This document shows, piece after piece, positions 1 through 8,589 of a DNA stretch of 64,000 nucleotides. Where the stretch lies: the NCBI RefSeq assembly GCF_022844465.1, contig NZ_JALHLP010000009.1, positions 1 to 64,000 of the forward strand. Reading direction: 5' to 3'. The notes beneath the pieces are model-generated. The model saw nothing but the letters and a program-made list of their open reading frames with translations, did not search any database and had not been told where the DNA came from. Source of the DNA: Bradyrhizobium sp. (GTDB taxonomy: Bacteria > Pseudomonadota > Alphaproteobacteria > Rhizobiales > Xanthobacteraceae). Position 1 is the first letter of the stretch. Each line of letters starts with the position of its first letter. The translations under genes were made by a program, and so were the position numbers.

Positions 1-168
1 CCTTGCCCCTTTCCAAAGCGGGATGACGTTGGTACATACCCCTCGCACCCGATGGCTTCGGCCCGGGTCGTCTTCTCAGGAAGCCTCTGGACGGGATCGA
101 TCGGCGCCCAACAGGCGTTGGCCGGGTTCATTTCAGGTTCGGTTTTCGGAAGGCTTGCAACGGTTTAA

Positions 169-245
<77 letters not shown>

Positions 246-279
246 AACCTGATATTGGTTTCATGAGGTCTTCATAAAG

Positions 280-305
280 GCCGTCCTTCGTTCCGGGCGG
301 CTTTT
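280..305 (+). terminator. Rho-independent terminator after tRNA-fMet
   Basis: A seven-pair stem (GCCGTCC at 280-286 with GGGCGGC at 295-301, one G-T pair) is followed directly by four T residues. It sits 35 bases after the tRNA 3' end on the same strand and probably ends that transcript. Confidence 0.7.
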
Positions 306-437
306 CCGCGTTGGTGTGCGGTGTCGCGAATTCTTGACGTTTTTTCGGCTGGGCAATCGACGCGAAGCCGACGAAGCGCGGGCCGCATACTGAAACGCGC
401 AGCCCGGCGGCGACGTTGCTGAAGCCGCACCAATCCG

Positions 438-944
438 TTACGTCATGCCTCCGGGCATGAAACATTGGATCTCGACATGTTCAGGTCCGTCGAGCCCCCA
501 GGTATAAACAGGCCAGACCATGGTTCGACCGGCATGGTTCGGTTCGGTAATGACAGCATCGTCAGGCACTTCCCACCAGGCTCCTTCGACGCGGACGCGA
601 TAGTGGCCGTTTACGCTTTCCCAGCCGACATCTGCAAGGGGTCCTCCGGCTGTGGTGGAGCAGCACGGCCCCTTGCCGCTCTTGAGACTCTGAAGCCACG
701 ACTTGATGGGCGAACCTGCAAGCGGCCCGTCCGGGTTGCTGTCGGCCTGAGCTGAATTGAGGCCCGACACCGTCAGGATGGCGATCATGAAAGATATCCT
801 GCTTCTGGCGGATAGGGGCCTCGACGGGGGGATCAAGGGCTCGGGCGTTTCAGCTTCCCGCCGCGCATTGTGAACGGCGATGACAGCCAGAGGGTGCGCC
901 GCGATCAGGCAGAAGAAAGCCACGCCTTCGAGAGTTATCTCCAT
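438..944 (-). CDS. Hypothetical small secreted protein
   Basis: The C-terminal 100 residues resemble a family of unnamed secreted proteins of Bradyrhizobium relatives: a SWLQSLKSGKGPCCS segment, then a region rich in Trp and Val (VRVEGAWWEVPDD) and a final IQCFMP. An alternative start at 788 would give a 116-residue protein beginning with a signal-like stretch (MIAILTVSGLNSAQA). I chose 944 because AGGAG lies six bases upstream (951-955), while 788 has only a weak site. The longer form has an extra hydrophobic N-terminal segment (VAFFCLIAAHPLAVIAV). Function is unknown; the paired Cys may form a disulfide. Confidence 0.6.
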   Translation of the reverse strand: MEITLEGVAFFCLIAAHPLAVIAVHNARREAETPEPLIPPSRPLSARSRISFMIAILTVSGLNSAQADSNPDGPLAGSPIKSWLQSLKSGKGPCCSTTAGGPLADVGWESVNGHYRVRVEGAWWEVPDDAVITEPNHAGRTMVWPVYTWGLDGPEHVEIQCFMPGGMT

Positions 945-1131
945 CATCAGCTCCTGTTGCCCGAAGACGCAAAAGTCACTTTTCCGGTGTTGACCGGCAC
1001 GACGGGGCGAACCCGGCAACGGGCCGGATCCGGCAACGCCGTCGGACCCGGAGAAACTCCCGTCGAGTTCAGAAAGCCTGAGAGTCCTGCTCGTCGGCCG
1101 AGCGTTCTTTGTTGGAGGCCGGCGGCCGCCC

Positions 1132-1443
1132 TCAACGTGGCCACGAATCGAAGCCGGGCACGCCGCCCGGCGCGTTCGGGTCCCAGTCGAACTCGAGGTA
1201 GCCGAAGGCGAAAGATTTTTGCGCCAATGCTGTCGCTGGCCCGGGCACGGCGACAGCCATGCCCTTTGGCGCGGCAGCGATCATTTCGATGGACGCCGGC
1301 GCCGCTGTCTTGCCAACCGGCCATGACTGCCGAGGGTCAAGCGTCGTACCGGCCATCGGCACATGTGCCGGGCCGCAGATAGTAACGACGGCAACCACAA
1401 CGACATGCGGAAGAGAGATCATTCTTGATGAGCTTCGCACCAT
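1132..1443 (-). CDS. Hypothetical exported protein
   Basis: A 103-residue protein with an N-terminal hydrophobic segment (LPHVVVVAVVTICG) that could be a signal peptide, an Ala/Pro-rich middle and an acidic aromatic tail (YLEFDWDPNAPGGVPGFD). AAGGAG lies eight bases before the ATG at 1443, which supports this start over the internal ATG at 1422. It runs in the same direction as the small secreted-protein gene after it, separated by about 190 bases. I do not recognise a function. The region 945-1131 shows nothing else. Confidence 0.55.
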   Translation of the reverse strand: MVRSSSRMISLPHVVVVAVVTICGPAHVPMAGTTLDPRQSWPVGKTAAPASIEMIAAAPKGMAVAVPGPATALAQKSFAFGYLEFDWDPNAPGGVPGFDSWPR

Positions 1444-1735
1444 CGCACGTGCTCCTTGCTTCGACCTTCACGTGCTGACGCTTTCATGGTCTTGATCGTG
1501 CCGCATCATCCGAACGGATGACTGGGCGCTGCCGTCCCGCGCCCGGAGATTTTTCGATCTTGCCTGCGCCGTCCTTCAAGCGCAGAGTCTGAGAAATTGG
1601 TCAGCTCTGCACGAAAGCGCCCAACCGGGTGATTCTTTACCCGTCCCCATATCGCCGCCACGATTGGTCAGTCGCCCTGCCGCAGGGATGGCGCAATCAG
1701 ATGCACGATATCCGATGCATTCTGACGAGGATCGT

Positions 1736-2173
1736 ATGATCGACCGCCTGGTTTTCATCGCCACTATCAGCGCCGTGATAACCGCTTGGCCGCAAAAGCT
1801 TGCGGCGGGGCCTCACAGGGAAAAATCGGATACGTTCACCCCGTCACGGTCAACCCGAGCCATCCCAGCTTTTCGATCTTGCAAAGGGAGTGGTGCCGTT
1901 TGGGGTACCGCGCGCCATGCGGTGCCGGCGATGTACGAATTTCGTGAGTTCACGGTGCAAGGGGGGCTGATCAGCTACGGAACCAGCCTTGTGGACGCTT
2001 ATCGCCCGGTCGGCGTCTATGCCGGCCGCGTCCTCAAGGGAGCGAAACCCGCCGACCTGCCGGTCGTGCAGTCGACGAGATTCGAACTGGTCATCAATCT
2101 CCAAACGGCCAGGGCGCTCGGCCTTACCATCCCGCCGACGCTGCTCGCCCGCGCCGACGATGTGACCGAGTAG
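1736..2173 (+). pseudogene. ABC_sub_bind periplasmic protein, internally deleted and frameshifted (remnant 1)
   Basis: The first 25 codons (MIDRLVFIATISAVITAWPQ) are the signal peptide of an ABC-type substrate-binding protein of the ABC_sub_bind family (PF04392). Against the near-identical copy at 8227, one base is missing at about 1808-1812, so the next 100 bases read out of frame. At about 1905-1915 the sequence jumps to the family's C-terminus (MYEFREFTVQGGLISYGTSL, then KPADLPV and PPTLLARAD). Roughly 200 central codons are gone. The frameshifted and C-terminal parts happen to share a frame, which gives a misleading 169-codon ORF. Not a functional receptor. Confidence 0.75.
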
Positions 2174-2221
2174 GTGAGGCTGTCTGTGTATAGGCTTCTT
2201 GCTGACCACCCAACGATCGGG

Positions 2222-3094
2222 TTACCCGACAAGATGGTGATTGCTCACGTCCTCGCTGAGTTGTTTGATCAAGGACGCCTCGAGATTCCGCAGAAAGAGG
2301 GAATCTTTGGCAATGCAGCGCGTAACGCGCACTTCGAGCAGTGGTAGCGGTGGGAAATTCTCTGCGTCGTCGAGCTCGCGTATCCCGGTTACCAGGGCGG
2401 ACTCCGCCATGACTGCAACAGCGTATCCAGCGCGCACAATGGCCTGGAGCCCCGCCAGTGAATAGGAGGTGTAGGCGATCCAGTGCCGCCGTCCCACGCG
2501 AGCGAGGGCGTCGAGCGCCCACCGGCGATAGTTGGAATCCTCAGCTGGAAGAAGCGCGAGCGGAACGGGGTCTTCGTTGTGCGCGTCGCCTCCCGTCGCC
2601 CAGACGAGACGCTCGCGGTGAAGCACAGGGCTTTGCCCCAGGCCCTCGCCCTCTCCGACGAAGGCGATCTCCACTCGTCCGTCCGTGCACATCTCATACA
2701 GATCATGGGAAGGGCCGCACACCACTTCGACCGAGAGCTTTGGATAGGAGCTAGCCAGCACGCGCAGAACGCGCGGCAGAAGAGCCTGGCCGTAGTCCGC
2801 GGATATGCCGAGTATCAGGTTGCCCGCAGTGCCGGACGCCCTGCTGAAATCCAGGATTGCGTCCTCGTGCGCGCGCAAGATGCGCTTGGCATGAATCAGA
2901 AGGCGCTCCCCCTCGGCCGTTGCCTTGATGCCACCGGGCTCACGCTTCAACAGCGGGTGGCCGACCTGCTCCTCAAGCTTCTTCATCTGCAGACTAAGGG
3001 CCGATTGCGTCCGTCGGACCACGTCGGAAGCAGCCGTGAAGCTCCCTGTCTCCAAGATCGCCACGAAGGTCCTCAGCAAGTCGATATCCAGCAT
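2222..3094 (-). CDS. LysR-family transcriptional regulator
   Basis: A 290-residue LysR-type regulator. The N-terminus has the winged helix-turn-helix (MLDIDLLRTFVAILETGSF, then TAASDVVRRTQSALSLQMKKLEE, about residues 1-60), followed by the periplasmic-binding-like effector domain (GNLILGISADYGQALLPRVL onward). I use the ATG at 3094 because LysR proteins start just before the DLLRTF motif; an upstream in-frame start would add 25 unrelated residues. It diverges from the molybdopterin oxidoreductase gene, and the shared upstream region contains a 70-bp element that recurs before the peroxiredoxin gene. This suggests it regulates the sulfur/peroxide module. The effector is unknown. Confidence 0.9.
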   Translation of the reverse strand: MLDIDLLRTFVAILETGSFTAASDVVRRTQSALSLQMKKLEEQVGHPLLKREPGGIKATAEGERLLIHAKRILRAHEDAILDFSRASGTAGNLILGISADYGQALLPRVLRVLASSYPKLSVEVVCGPSHDLYEMCTDGRVEIAFVGEGEGLGQSPVLHRERLVWATGGDAHNEDPVPLALLPAEDSNYRRWALDALARVGRRHWIAYTSYSLAGLQAIVRAGYAVAVMAESALVTGIRELDDAENFPPLPLLEVRVTRCIAKDSLFLRNLEASLIKQLSEDVSNHHLVG

Positions 3095-3120
3095 CGGCTT
3101 GAGCTCCGGTGACGGTCTTG

Positions 3121-3190
3121 GGGTCCATAAGGCGCACTCAACCCGCCCTTGAAGAAAACCAATTTGCATCGGCCATCGTCAAGAGGCATC
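3121..3190 (+). repeat. 70-bp inverted repeat, left copy
   Basis: This element matches 6223-6292 on the opposite strand at 65 of 70 positions, with an uninterrupted identical core of about 36 bases at 3149-3184. It lies between the divergent LysR and molybdopterin oxidoreductase genes. It could be a promoter/operator shared by the LysR regulon or the end of a non-autonomous mobile unit. Confidence 0.85.
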
Positions 3191-3258
3191 TAGGACCCGC
3201 TTGCTCCCGGCGCATGGGGCGGTCGAGGGAATTGCTGATTGTTGAGGTTTCCGTCGCG

Positions 3259-3942
3259 ATGTCTCGCCCAGATCTCCCGCGTGGCCAGAGAGCGATCGAC
3301 TTCTTTCCTCGATTTGGGGTTCCGTTCTTTGCCGATCGGTGGCCTACTGTGCCGGAGCGACCCGCGATAATGATCCACGGGCTGGTGGAAAAGCCGGTCA
3401 CGTTCGAGTTGGCTGCGCTCGGCGTTCTGCCACGTCATGAGGTCATTGCGGACTTCCACTGTGTCACGACGTGGACTCGGGCTGGTGTCAGGTGGGGTGG
3501 GTACCGCCTTGAGGACGTGATGAACACGCTTGTTCTGCCGCAAGCGCGGCCTCAGCAGGCGGCTCGATATATGCGTTTCGTGTCGCTCGATGGATACGAG
3601 GTCTGTATCGACCGGCGTGATGTCGACGCCGAGACTCTGCTGGCGGACCAGCTCAATGGCGAACCTTTGTCGCTCGAACACGGCGCGCCGCTTCGTCTCG
3701 TAGCTCCCGCTCTCTATGGCTACAAGAACCCCAAACACGTCAATCGCGTCGAGTTTCTGGCCAGTTATCGCCGCGGGCGCGCGGAGCGGCAGACGCTCGC
3801 TCATCCTCGCGCACGCGTCGCATACGAGGAGCGCGGGCGGATCCTGCCGGGCTGGCTCTATCGCTACGCCTACCGGGCGCTTATTCCCCTCACCTTGGCC
3901 TCGTACGCACGCGCGGCAAGAATTGTCGAACGTCAATCCTGA
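3259..3942 (+). CDS. Molybdopterin-dependent oxidoreductase (sulfite oxidase fold)
   Basis: A 227-residue protein of the Oxidored_molyb family (PF00174), as in sulfite oxidase and MsrP/YedY. The signature is FHCVTTWTR, where Cys68 is the expected protein ligand to molybdenum, followed by GVRWGGYRLEDV and the late GAPLRLVAPALYGYKNPKHV motif. No signal peptide or heme domain is visible, so this is the bare molybdenum domain and its electron acceptor is unknown. Start chosen at ATG 3259; upstream in-frame codons run into the 70-bp repeat. It converges on the fccB gene. Sulfite or another S-/N-oxide could be the substrate; the sequence alone does not decide. Confidence 0.85.
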   Translation: MSRPDLPRGQRAIDFFPRFGVPFFADRWPTVPERPAIMIHGLVEKPVTFELAALGVLPRHEVIADFHCVTTWTRAGVRWGGYRLEDVMNTLVLPQARPQQAARYMRFVSLDGYEVCIDRRDVDAETLLADQLNGEPLSLEHGAPLRLVAPALYGYKNPKHVNRVEFLASYRRGRAERQTLAHPRARVAYEERGRILPGWLYRYAYRALIPLTLASYARAARIVERQS

Positions 3943-4087
3943 TCTGACGAAACTCCAAGGGGACCGGTTTCCGGTCGGCGCCATCGGCGGCCACAAGGAA
4001 TCGGGCGGTGTTCGATTCCCGATCCGGCAAGCTGGCGCTGCCGCTTGGCGGCGCGCCGCCAATATGCGCGGTCATTCCGCCGATACA

Positions 4088-5398
4088 TCAACCCTTGCTT
4101 CGGGACGATGGAGTCGCTGCAAACATGTCGGCGATGATGTTCTCGTACCAGCCGGTACTTTCCGCGTAGTTCTGTTTTCTGAGGCCGGCATCCTCCCCCT
4201 TCTGAGACACGAACGAGCCCGAAGGATCCAGCTTGCCGTCCTTCGGTGCATAGGTTGCGCCGACCTTCACGGCGTCGTCGGGCGCCAGCAGCGACCAGCA
4301 GGTGTTGTGGTAGCGGACCGGGAATCTCTCCTTGCCGGCGAGCTCGGCCAGGATATCTGCCGCGACCGCCTTGGCCTGGCTGTTTGCGGAGAAGGCCGAC
4401 TTCGGCATCTCGGCGGCAATCGAGGCGTCGCCCAGAACGTACACATCCTTAACATTTCGGGACAAAAAGTTTTCCGGATTGACCGGACACCAGTCCTTCT
4501 CGGCACAGCCGGCCCTGACCGCGATCTCGCCGGCGCGCTGTTGCGGTATGATGTTAGCCACATCGAACCTTACCCTCCTGCCGGCCTTGGTCTCGACCTC
4601 CCTGGCCTTGCCGTCGAGCCGGACGACGGTGAAGTCGTCGATTTCAGTGCTCAGGTTCAGCTCAATGATGTCCTTGTAGTACTTGTCGAAGGCTTCGGTG
4701 AAAACCGGCTGCTTCGAGAACGCCTTTTTGGGATCAAGGATAACGAGCTTCGACCTGGGCTTTCTGGTTTTGAGGTAATGCGCTATCATGCAGGCGCGCT
4801 CGTAGGGCGCGGGCGGGCAACGGAACGGAACGTTCGGCGTCACCATCAACACGACGCCACCGTCCGGCATGGCTTCGAGTTGCCGCTTCAAGAGCTGCTT
4901 CTGCGCGCGGTCGGTGTTGTAGGCGTGCGGAAAGAGCGCGGCGGCTTCCCGCGAATAGCCGGGGACCGAGTCGTACTTGATATCGATGCCCGGCGAGAGC
5001 ACCAGCCGGTCGTAAGAGAAACTCGTTCCGCCCTGCGTTCTTACAGTCTTGCCGACCGCGTCGACATCGGTAGCCCGGTCGTGAACCACCTTGATCTGGT
5101 GGTTGCGCAACCGGGCATAGCCATGATCGAGGCTCTCGAGCGAGCGGATTCCGCCGATGTAGAGGTTTGAAAAAAACGAGGAGCTATAGGTTGAGTTCGC
5201 CTCGATCAGCGTGACATCGATATTCCTGGCATCCTTGACGTAGTGCGCCACCGTCGCACCGCCGGCACCGCCGCCGATGATGACGACCTTGGGCGTCCGC
5301 TGGGCGATCGCGAACGTAGGCAGCCCTGATACGGCGATAACGCTTGCACCGCCTGCGCCAACAACCTTTCCGAACTCGCGCCGTGTGAGCCTCGACAT
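4088..5398 (-). CDS. fccB: Sulfide dehydrogenase flavoprotein subunit, FccB/SoxF type
   Basis: A 436-residue FAD protein of the flavocytochrome c sulfide dehydrogenase family. It has a twin-arginine signal (RREFGKVVG, residues 6-14), the FAD-binding GGGAGG (residues 42-47), and the two redox-active cysteines expected in FccB: Cys194 in CPPAPYERA and Cys304 in DWCPVNPENF. VLGDAS near residue 321 is the second FAD contact. FccB normally passes electrons to a diheme cytochrome c (FccA) or SoxE in the periplasm; no such gene is adjacent. The gene lies 3' of a convergent molybdenum oxidoreductase and just downstream of the peroxiredoxin gene (70-base gap), probably co-transcribed with it. Confidence 0.92.
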   Translation of the reverse strand: MSRLTRREFGKVVGAGGASVIAVSGLPTFAIAQRTPKVVIIGGGAGGATVAHYVKDARNIDVTLIEANSTYSSSFFSNLYIGGIRSLESLDHGYARLRNHQIKVVHDRATDVDAVGKTVRTQGGTSFSYDRLVLSPGIDIKYDSVPGYSREAAALFPHAYNTDRAQKQLLKRQLEAMPDGGVVLMVTPNVPFRCPPAPYERACMIAHYLKTRKPRSKLVILDPKKAFSKQPVFTEAFDKYYKDIIELNLSTEIDDFTVVRLDGKAREVETKAGRRVRFDVANIIPQQRAGEIAVRAGCAEKDWCPVNPENFLSRNVKDVYVLGDASIAAEMPKSAFSANSQAKAVAADILAELAGKERFPVRYHNTCWSLLAPDDAVKVGATYAPKDGKLDPSGSFVSQKGEDAGLRKQNYAESTGWYENIIADMFAATPSSRSKG

Positions 5399-5468
5399 CT
5401 GTATCTCCCAGTTTCAACAGCCATAGCTAGCGCGCAATCAACGATCTGCGAGGCAAGGGAACGCCGTG

Positions 5469-6128
5469 CTACGGCGGCTGCGGCACGATGCGGATGTAGG
5501 GCCTGGGTGCCTTCCACCCCTGGGGATATTGCTTCTTGGCGTCTTCGTCGGAAACGGAGCCGGCGATGATCACGTCATCGCCTTGCTTCCAGTTAACCGG
5601 CGTCGCCACTTTGTGATTTGCGGTAAGCTGCAGCGAGTCGATCACGCGCAGAACTTCGTCGAAGTTGCGGCCTGTGGTCATCGGGTAGGTTAGGATCAGC
5701 TTGATCTTCCTGTCCGGCCCGATGACGAACACGTTGCGAACCGTCTGATTGTCGGTCGGGGTGCGGCCTTCGGACCGGTCGCCGGCTTCGGCGGGGAGCA
5801 TGCCGTAGAGTTTGGATACCTTGAGCTCGGGGTCGCCGATCATCGGATAGTTGGGGGCATACCCTTGCGTCTCCTTGATGTCGTTCGCCCACTTCGCGTG
5901 GCTGTCGGTGGGGTCGACCGAGATGCCGATGATCTTGACGTTCCTCTTCTCGAACTCCGGTTTGATCTTGGCCATGTAGCCGAGCTCGGTGGTGCAAACC
6001 GGCGTGAAGTCCTTGGGATGCGAGAACAGCACGGCCCAGGAATTGCCGATCCACTCGTCGAAGTGGATGAGCCCCTCCGTGGTGTCGGCCTCGAAGTCGG
6101 GGGCGGTGTCGCCAATGCGCAAAACCAT
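5469..6128 (-). CDS. 1-Cys peroxiredoxin (Prx6 type)
   Basis: A 219-residue peroxiredoxin. The peroxidatic site is PVCTTE with Cys45, preceded by HPKDFTP; the long C-terminal arm (NWKQGDDVIIAGSVSDEDA) and the length are those of the Prx6/1-Cys subfamily rather than 110-190-residue AhpC or BCP proteins. It reduces H2O2 and organic peroxides using an external thiol. No signal peptide, so cytoplasmic. GGAGAACG lies before the ATG at 6128. It precedes fccB on the same strand and probably forms an operon with it. Peroxide made by flavoprotein or sulfur oxidation would be a sensible target. Confidence 0.93.
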   Translation of the reverse strand: MVLRIGDTAPDFEADTTEGLIHFDEWIGNSWAVLFSHPKDFTPVCTTELGYMAKIKPEFEKRNVKIIGISVDPTDSHAKWANDIKETQGYAPNYPMIGDPELKVSKLYGMLPAEAGDRSEGRTPTDNQTVRNVFVIGPDRKIKLILTYPMTTGRNFDEVLRVIDSLQLTANHKVATPVNWKQGDDVIIAGSVSDEDAKKQYPQGWKAPRPYIRIVPQPP

Positions 6129-6222
6129 TTTCGTTCTCCTAACCCAGCTTTGTTCGGACTGATCCGATCGGTTATCGGTCCCGTTGAGCGGTCGGAAGGG
6201 CCGATACGCTACAGCCAGCTTG

Positions 6223-6292
6223 GATGCATCTTGACGATGGCCGATGCAAATTGGTTTTCTTCAAACGCGAGTTGAGTGCGCCTTATAGACCC
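6223..6292 (-). repeat. 70-bp inverted repeat, right copy
   Basis: Reverse-complement partner of 3121-3190 (65/70 identical). Read on the minus strand it stands about 95 bases before the peroxiredoxin start, in the same relative orientation as the left copy has to the oxidoreductase gene. The outer edge lies nine bases from the truncated peroxiredoxin stub at 6301-6336. Confidence 0.85.
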
Positions 6293-6300
6293 TGAGAGCG

Positions 6301-6336
6301 TCAGTCAGGCGCCGCGTCGCCAACGCGAAACATCAT
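6301..6336 (-). pseudogene. 5' stub of a second peroxiredoxin gene
   Basis: Eleven codons (MMFRVGDAAPD, then TGA) match the start of the intact peroxiredoxin (MVLRIGDTAPDF). A full ribosome-binding site (AAGGAGATC) is kept just upstream. Homology stops at the TGA and the 70-bp repeat begins nine bases later, so an older peroxiredoxin gene seems to have been cut by arrival of the repeat-bounded block. The stretch 6337-6552 is probably the old promoter region plus the start region of the next gene; I see no further gene in it. Confidence 0.65.
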
Positions 6337-6552
6337 TTTGATCTCCTTGATGTAAACTCGTGCCAGTCGATGGCGTTCGGGACGGAAGCGCGCACGGCGC
6401 TGCCTGCACATAGCGCCAACGACTGGTCGGAGCTTGGAGCGGATCTGAATTTTTGCTGTAGAAAACCTGAATTCTTGGTATGATATTCCTCCAACGACCG
6501 AAGGACCAACGGCCCGCGGACGTCGCGGTGTTTGGTATCGAATGGTTTCGCA

Positions 6553-8175
6553 ATGATCTTTCGCATCAATGACTGCTCGATCGATACCAACGCCTACGAG
6601 GTGCGGCGCAGCGGCAAGGCCGTGCCGGTCGAGCCGCAAGTATTCGACTTGCTGCTGCTTTTGCTGGAGAACAGGGATCGGCTTGTCACCAAGGATGAGA
6701 TCAACGATCGCATCTGGTACGGCCGGGCCGTGTCCGACGCGGCGCTCAACAGCCGCATCAAGTCGGTTCGGCAGATGATCGGCGACAGCGGCGCCTCCCA
6801 GCACTTCATACGCACGATCAGGGGCAGGGGGTTTCGTTTCGTTGGCGAGGTCAGTCAGACCCCTGCCGCGGTTGACGGTAAGGCAGAAGTGGCGTCGGCG
6901 GTTTCGGAAGATGCGCCCATTGCGGCCTTTGGCATGCCGGCGGGACCCCGCATTGCCGTCCTGCGGTTCAATAATGTCTCCTGCGAGATAAATTCGAAAT
7001 TCCTCGGCGACGCCATTGTCGAGGAGGTCGCCACCCAACTGACGCGATATTCCGAACTGCGCGTCGCGACTCGGGCCATCACAACCGAGTACGAAGGCAC
7101 CGAAGCCAACATTGGCGACATCGGGCGAAGGCTCGGCGTGGAATTCGTTGTGATGGGCAGCCTGCGGCAGGCGGGCGACCGGATGCGGGTCACGGCGCAT
7201 TTGATCAGGGTAGCCGATGGCCAACTGCTTTGGGCCCAGAACTATGAAGCCCTGCTCGCTCCGGCGGACATATTTGCAATCGAGGATGATATCGCAAGCA
7301 AGATCGTCGCAACGATTGCGTCGATCTCGGCCGGTGTGATCGCGCGCGAGACACTTGGCCAAGGACGCGGAAAGCCGCCAAGCGAATTGAGCGCCTATGA
7401 GAGCGTTGTCCGGGCGAACGAGGTCATGCAGTCGGGTTTCTCGGCCGCTACGCATCTCGCTACCCGCACCTGCCTCGAAGCTGCAGTTGCAAAAGAGCCG
7501 GATTACGCTGCGGCATGGGCCGTTCTCGCCTGGGTGCACACGTTGGAATACACCTATGGCTATAACGCAAGGGCTGGCCTAGATCCGCTCGAGGCAGCGC
7601 TCGTTGCTGCGCGCCGTGCCATAGACCTTGCGCCCGCGAATCCCGTATCTCGGTTTGCGATGGCGAGGGCCGCCTACGTCATGCGCGACTTGCATCTGTT
7701 CTATGCCGAGGCGTCCAGTGCGCTAGAGCTGAACCCACATGATCCGCTGCTGCTGGGGAACCTGGGGAACTGGCTGGCCTTCTCCGGCCGTTGGGAAGAC
7801 GGTGTGGTGCTGGTAAGAAAAGCGATTGCGTTGAACCCGAAGGGCTACCCACGTTGGTGGCACGCAGCGCTCGGCAAGGACCACTACCGCAAGGGAGAGT
7901 TCCAGGAAGCGCTTGCCGAATTCAAGAACATGAACTTGCCGGGCTGGTGGTGGAATCAGGTGGAGCTGGCCTACACCTACGGTCAGCTTGGTGATGTCGA
8001 GAATGCCTGCGCGGCTGTCAAAAAGCTTCTCGAACTCTATCCGGCTTTCGATCTCGAACAGGCGGTCATGGAGCACCGCGTGTACAGTTTCCCGCAGTCC
8101 TACATCGACCTCGCGGTCGATGGCCTCAGAAAGGCTGGAATCCCCGAGAGGTCCGCGCGCACGGCAAAACGCTGA
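6553..8175 (+). CDS. Winged-helix regulator with TolB-N-like and TPR domains
   Basis: A 540-residue protein. Residues 1-95 form an OmpR/CadC-type winged helix (FRINDCSIDTNAYEVRRSG, EPQVFDLLLLLLENRD, then HFIRTIRGRGFRFVGEV). Residues about 130-250 match the domain that builds the adenylate-cyclase-like proteins of rhizobia (PRIAVLRFNN, GDAIVEEVATQLTRY, DGQLLWAQNYEA). The rest is TPR helices (AAWAVLAWVHTLEY, NPHDPLLLGNLGNWLAFSGR). There is no catalytic cyclase domain and no membrane segment, so DNA binding with TPR-mediated sensing is likely. ATG 6553 is preferred; a TTG at 6532 would add seven residues. Target genes are unknown. Confidence 0.85.
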   Translation: MIFRINDCSIDTNAYEVRRSGKAVPVEPQVFDLLLLLLENRDRLVTKDEINDRIWYGRAVSDAALNSRIKSVRQMIGDSGASQHFIRTIRGRGFRFVGEVSQTPAAVDGKAEVASAVSEDAPIAAFGMPAGPRIAVLRFNNVSCEINSKFLGDAIVEEVATQLTRYSELRVATRAITTEYEGTEANIGDIGRRLGVEFVVMGSLRQAGDRMRVTAHLIRVADGQLLWAQNYEALLAPADIFAIEDDIASKIVATIASISAGVIARETLGQGRGKPPSELSAYESVVRANEVMQSGFSAATHLATRTCLEAAVAKEPDYAAAWAVLAWVHTLEYTYGYNARAGLDPLEAALVAARRAIDLAPANPVSRFAMARAAYVMRDLHLFYAEASSALELNPHDPLLLGNLGNWLAFSGRWEDGVVLVRKAIALNPKGYPRWWHAALGKDHYRKGEFQEALAEFKNMNLPGWWWNQVELAYTYGQLGDVENACAAVKKLLELYPAFDLEQAVMEHRVYSFPQSYIDLAVDGLRKAGIPERSARTAKR

Positions 8176-8226
8176 AGCTTGCCGCGATCCCGTGCCTGCG
8201 GAACCCAGAAGCCGGACACTCACCGT

Positions 8227-8589
8227 ATGATCGACCGCCGGGTTTTCATCGCCACTATCAGCGCCGTGATAATCGCTTGGCCGCAAGAGCTTGCGGCGCA
8301 GGCCTCACAGGGAAAAATCGGATACGTTCACCCCGTTACGGTCAACCCGAGCCATCCCACCTTTTCGATCTTGCAAAGGGAGTGGCGCCGCTTGGGGTAC
8401 GTTGAGGGCGAAACCCTTCTTGCTCGTTCCGCGGCAGCCCACGCCAAGAGCGCTGCAATCCTTCACCCGTTGCCGTATCTCGCAGAGGGTGCAGCACACT
8501 TCACGGTGCCCGCTTGTGGGTGTTCGGCAGAACCCGTGGTTCTCGGCCCAGAAGGCGCTACCGACGGCCCATACCGGCATTCGGGCTAG
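8227..8589 (+). pseudogene. ABC_sub_bind periplasmic protein, N-terminal remnant (remnant 2)
   Basis: The first 60 or so codons are intact for this family: signal peptide (MIDRRVFIATISAVIIAWPQ), first strand (GKIGYVHPVTVNPSHPTF) and WRRLGYVEGETLL. After about 8420 the match ends and the frame runs on through unrelated sequence to 8589. It is about 94% identical over 175 bases to the remnant at 1736 but lacks that copy's one-base deletion. The tail overlaps the 3' end of the opposing DUF2254 gene. Too short to be a working receptor. Confidence 0.7.

Noticed and set aside
3121..6292. Composite transposon
   Set aside because: Inverted repeats are present but no transposase or clear target-site duplication was found, so it is listed as a repeat-bounded block only.
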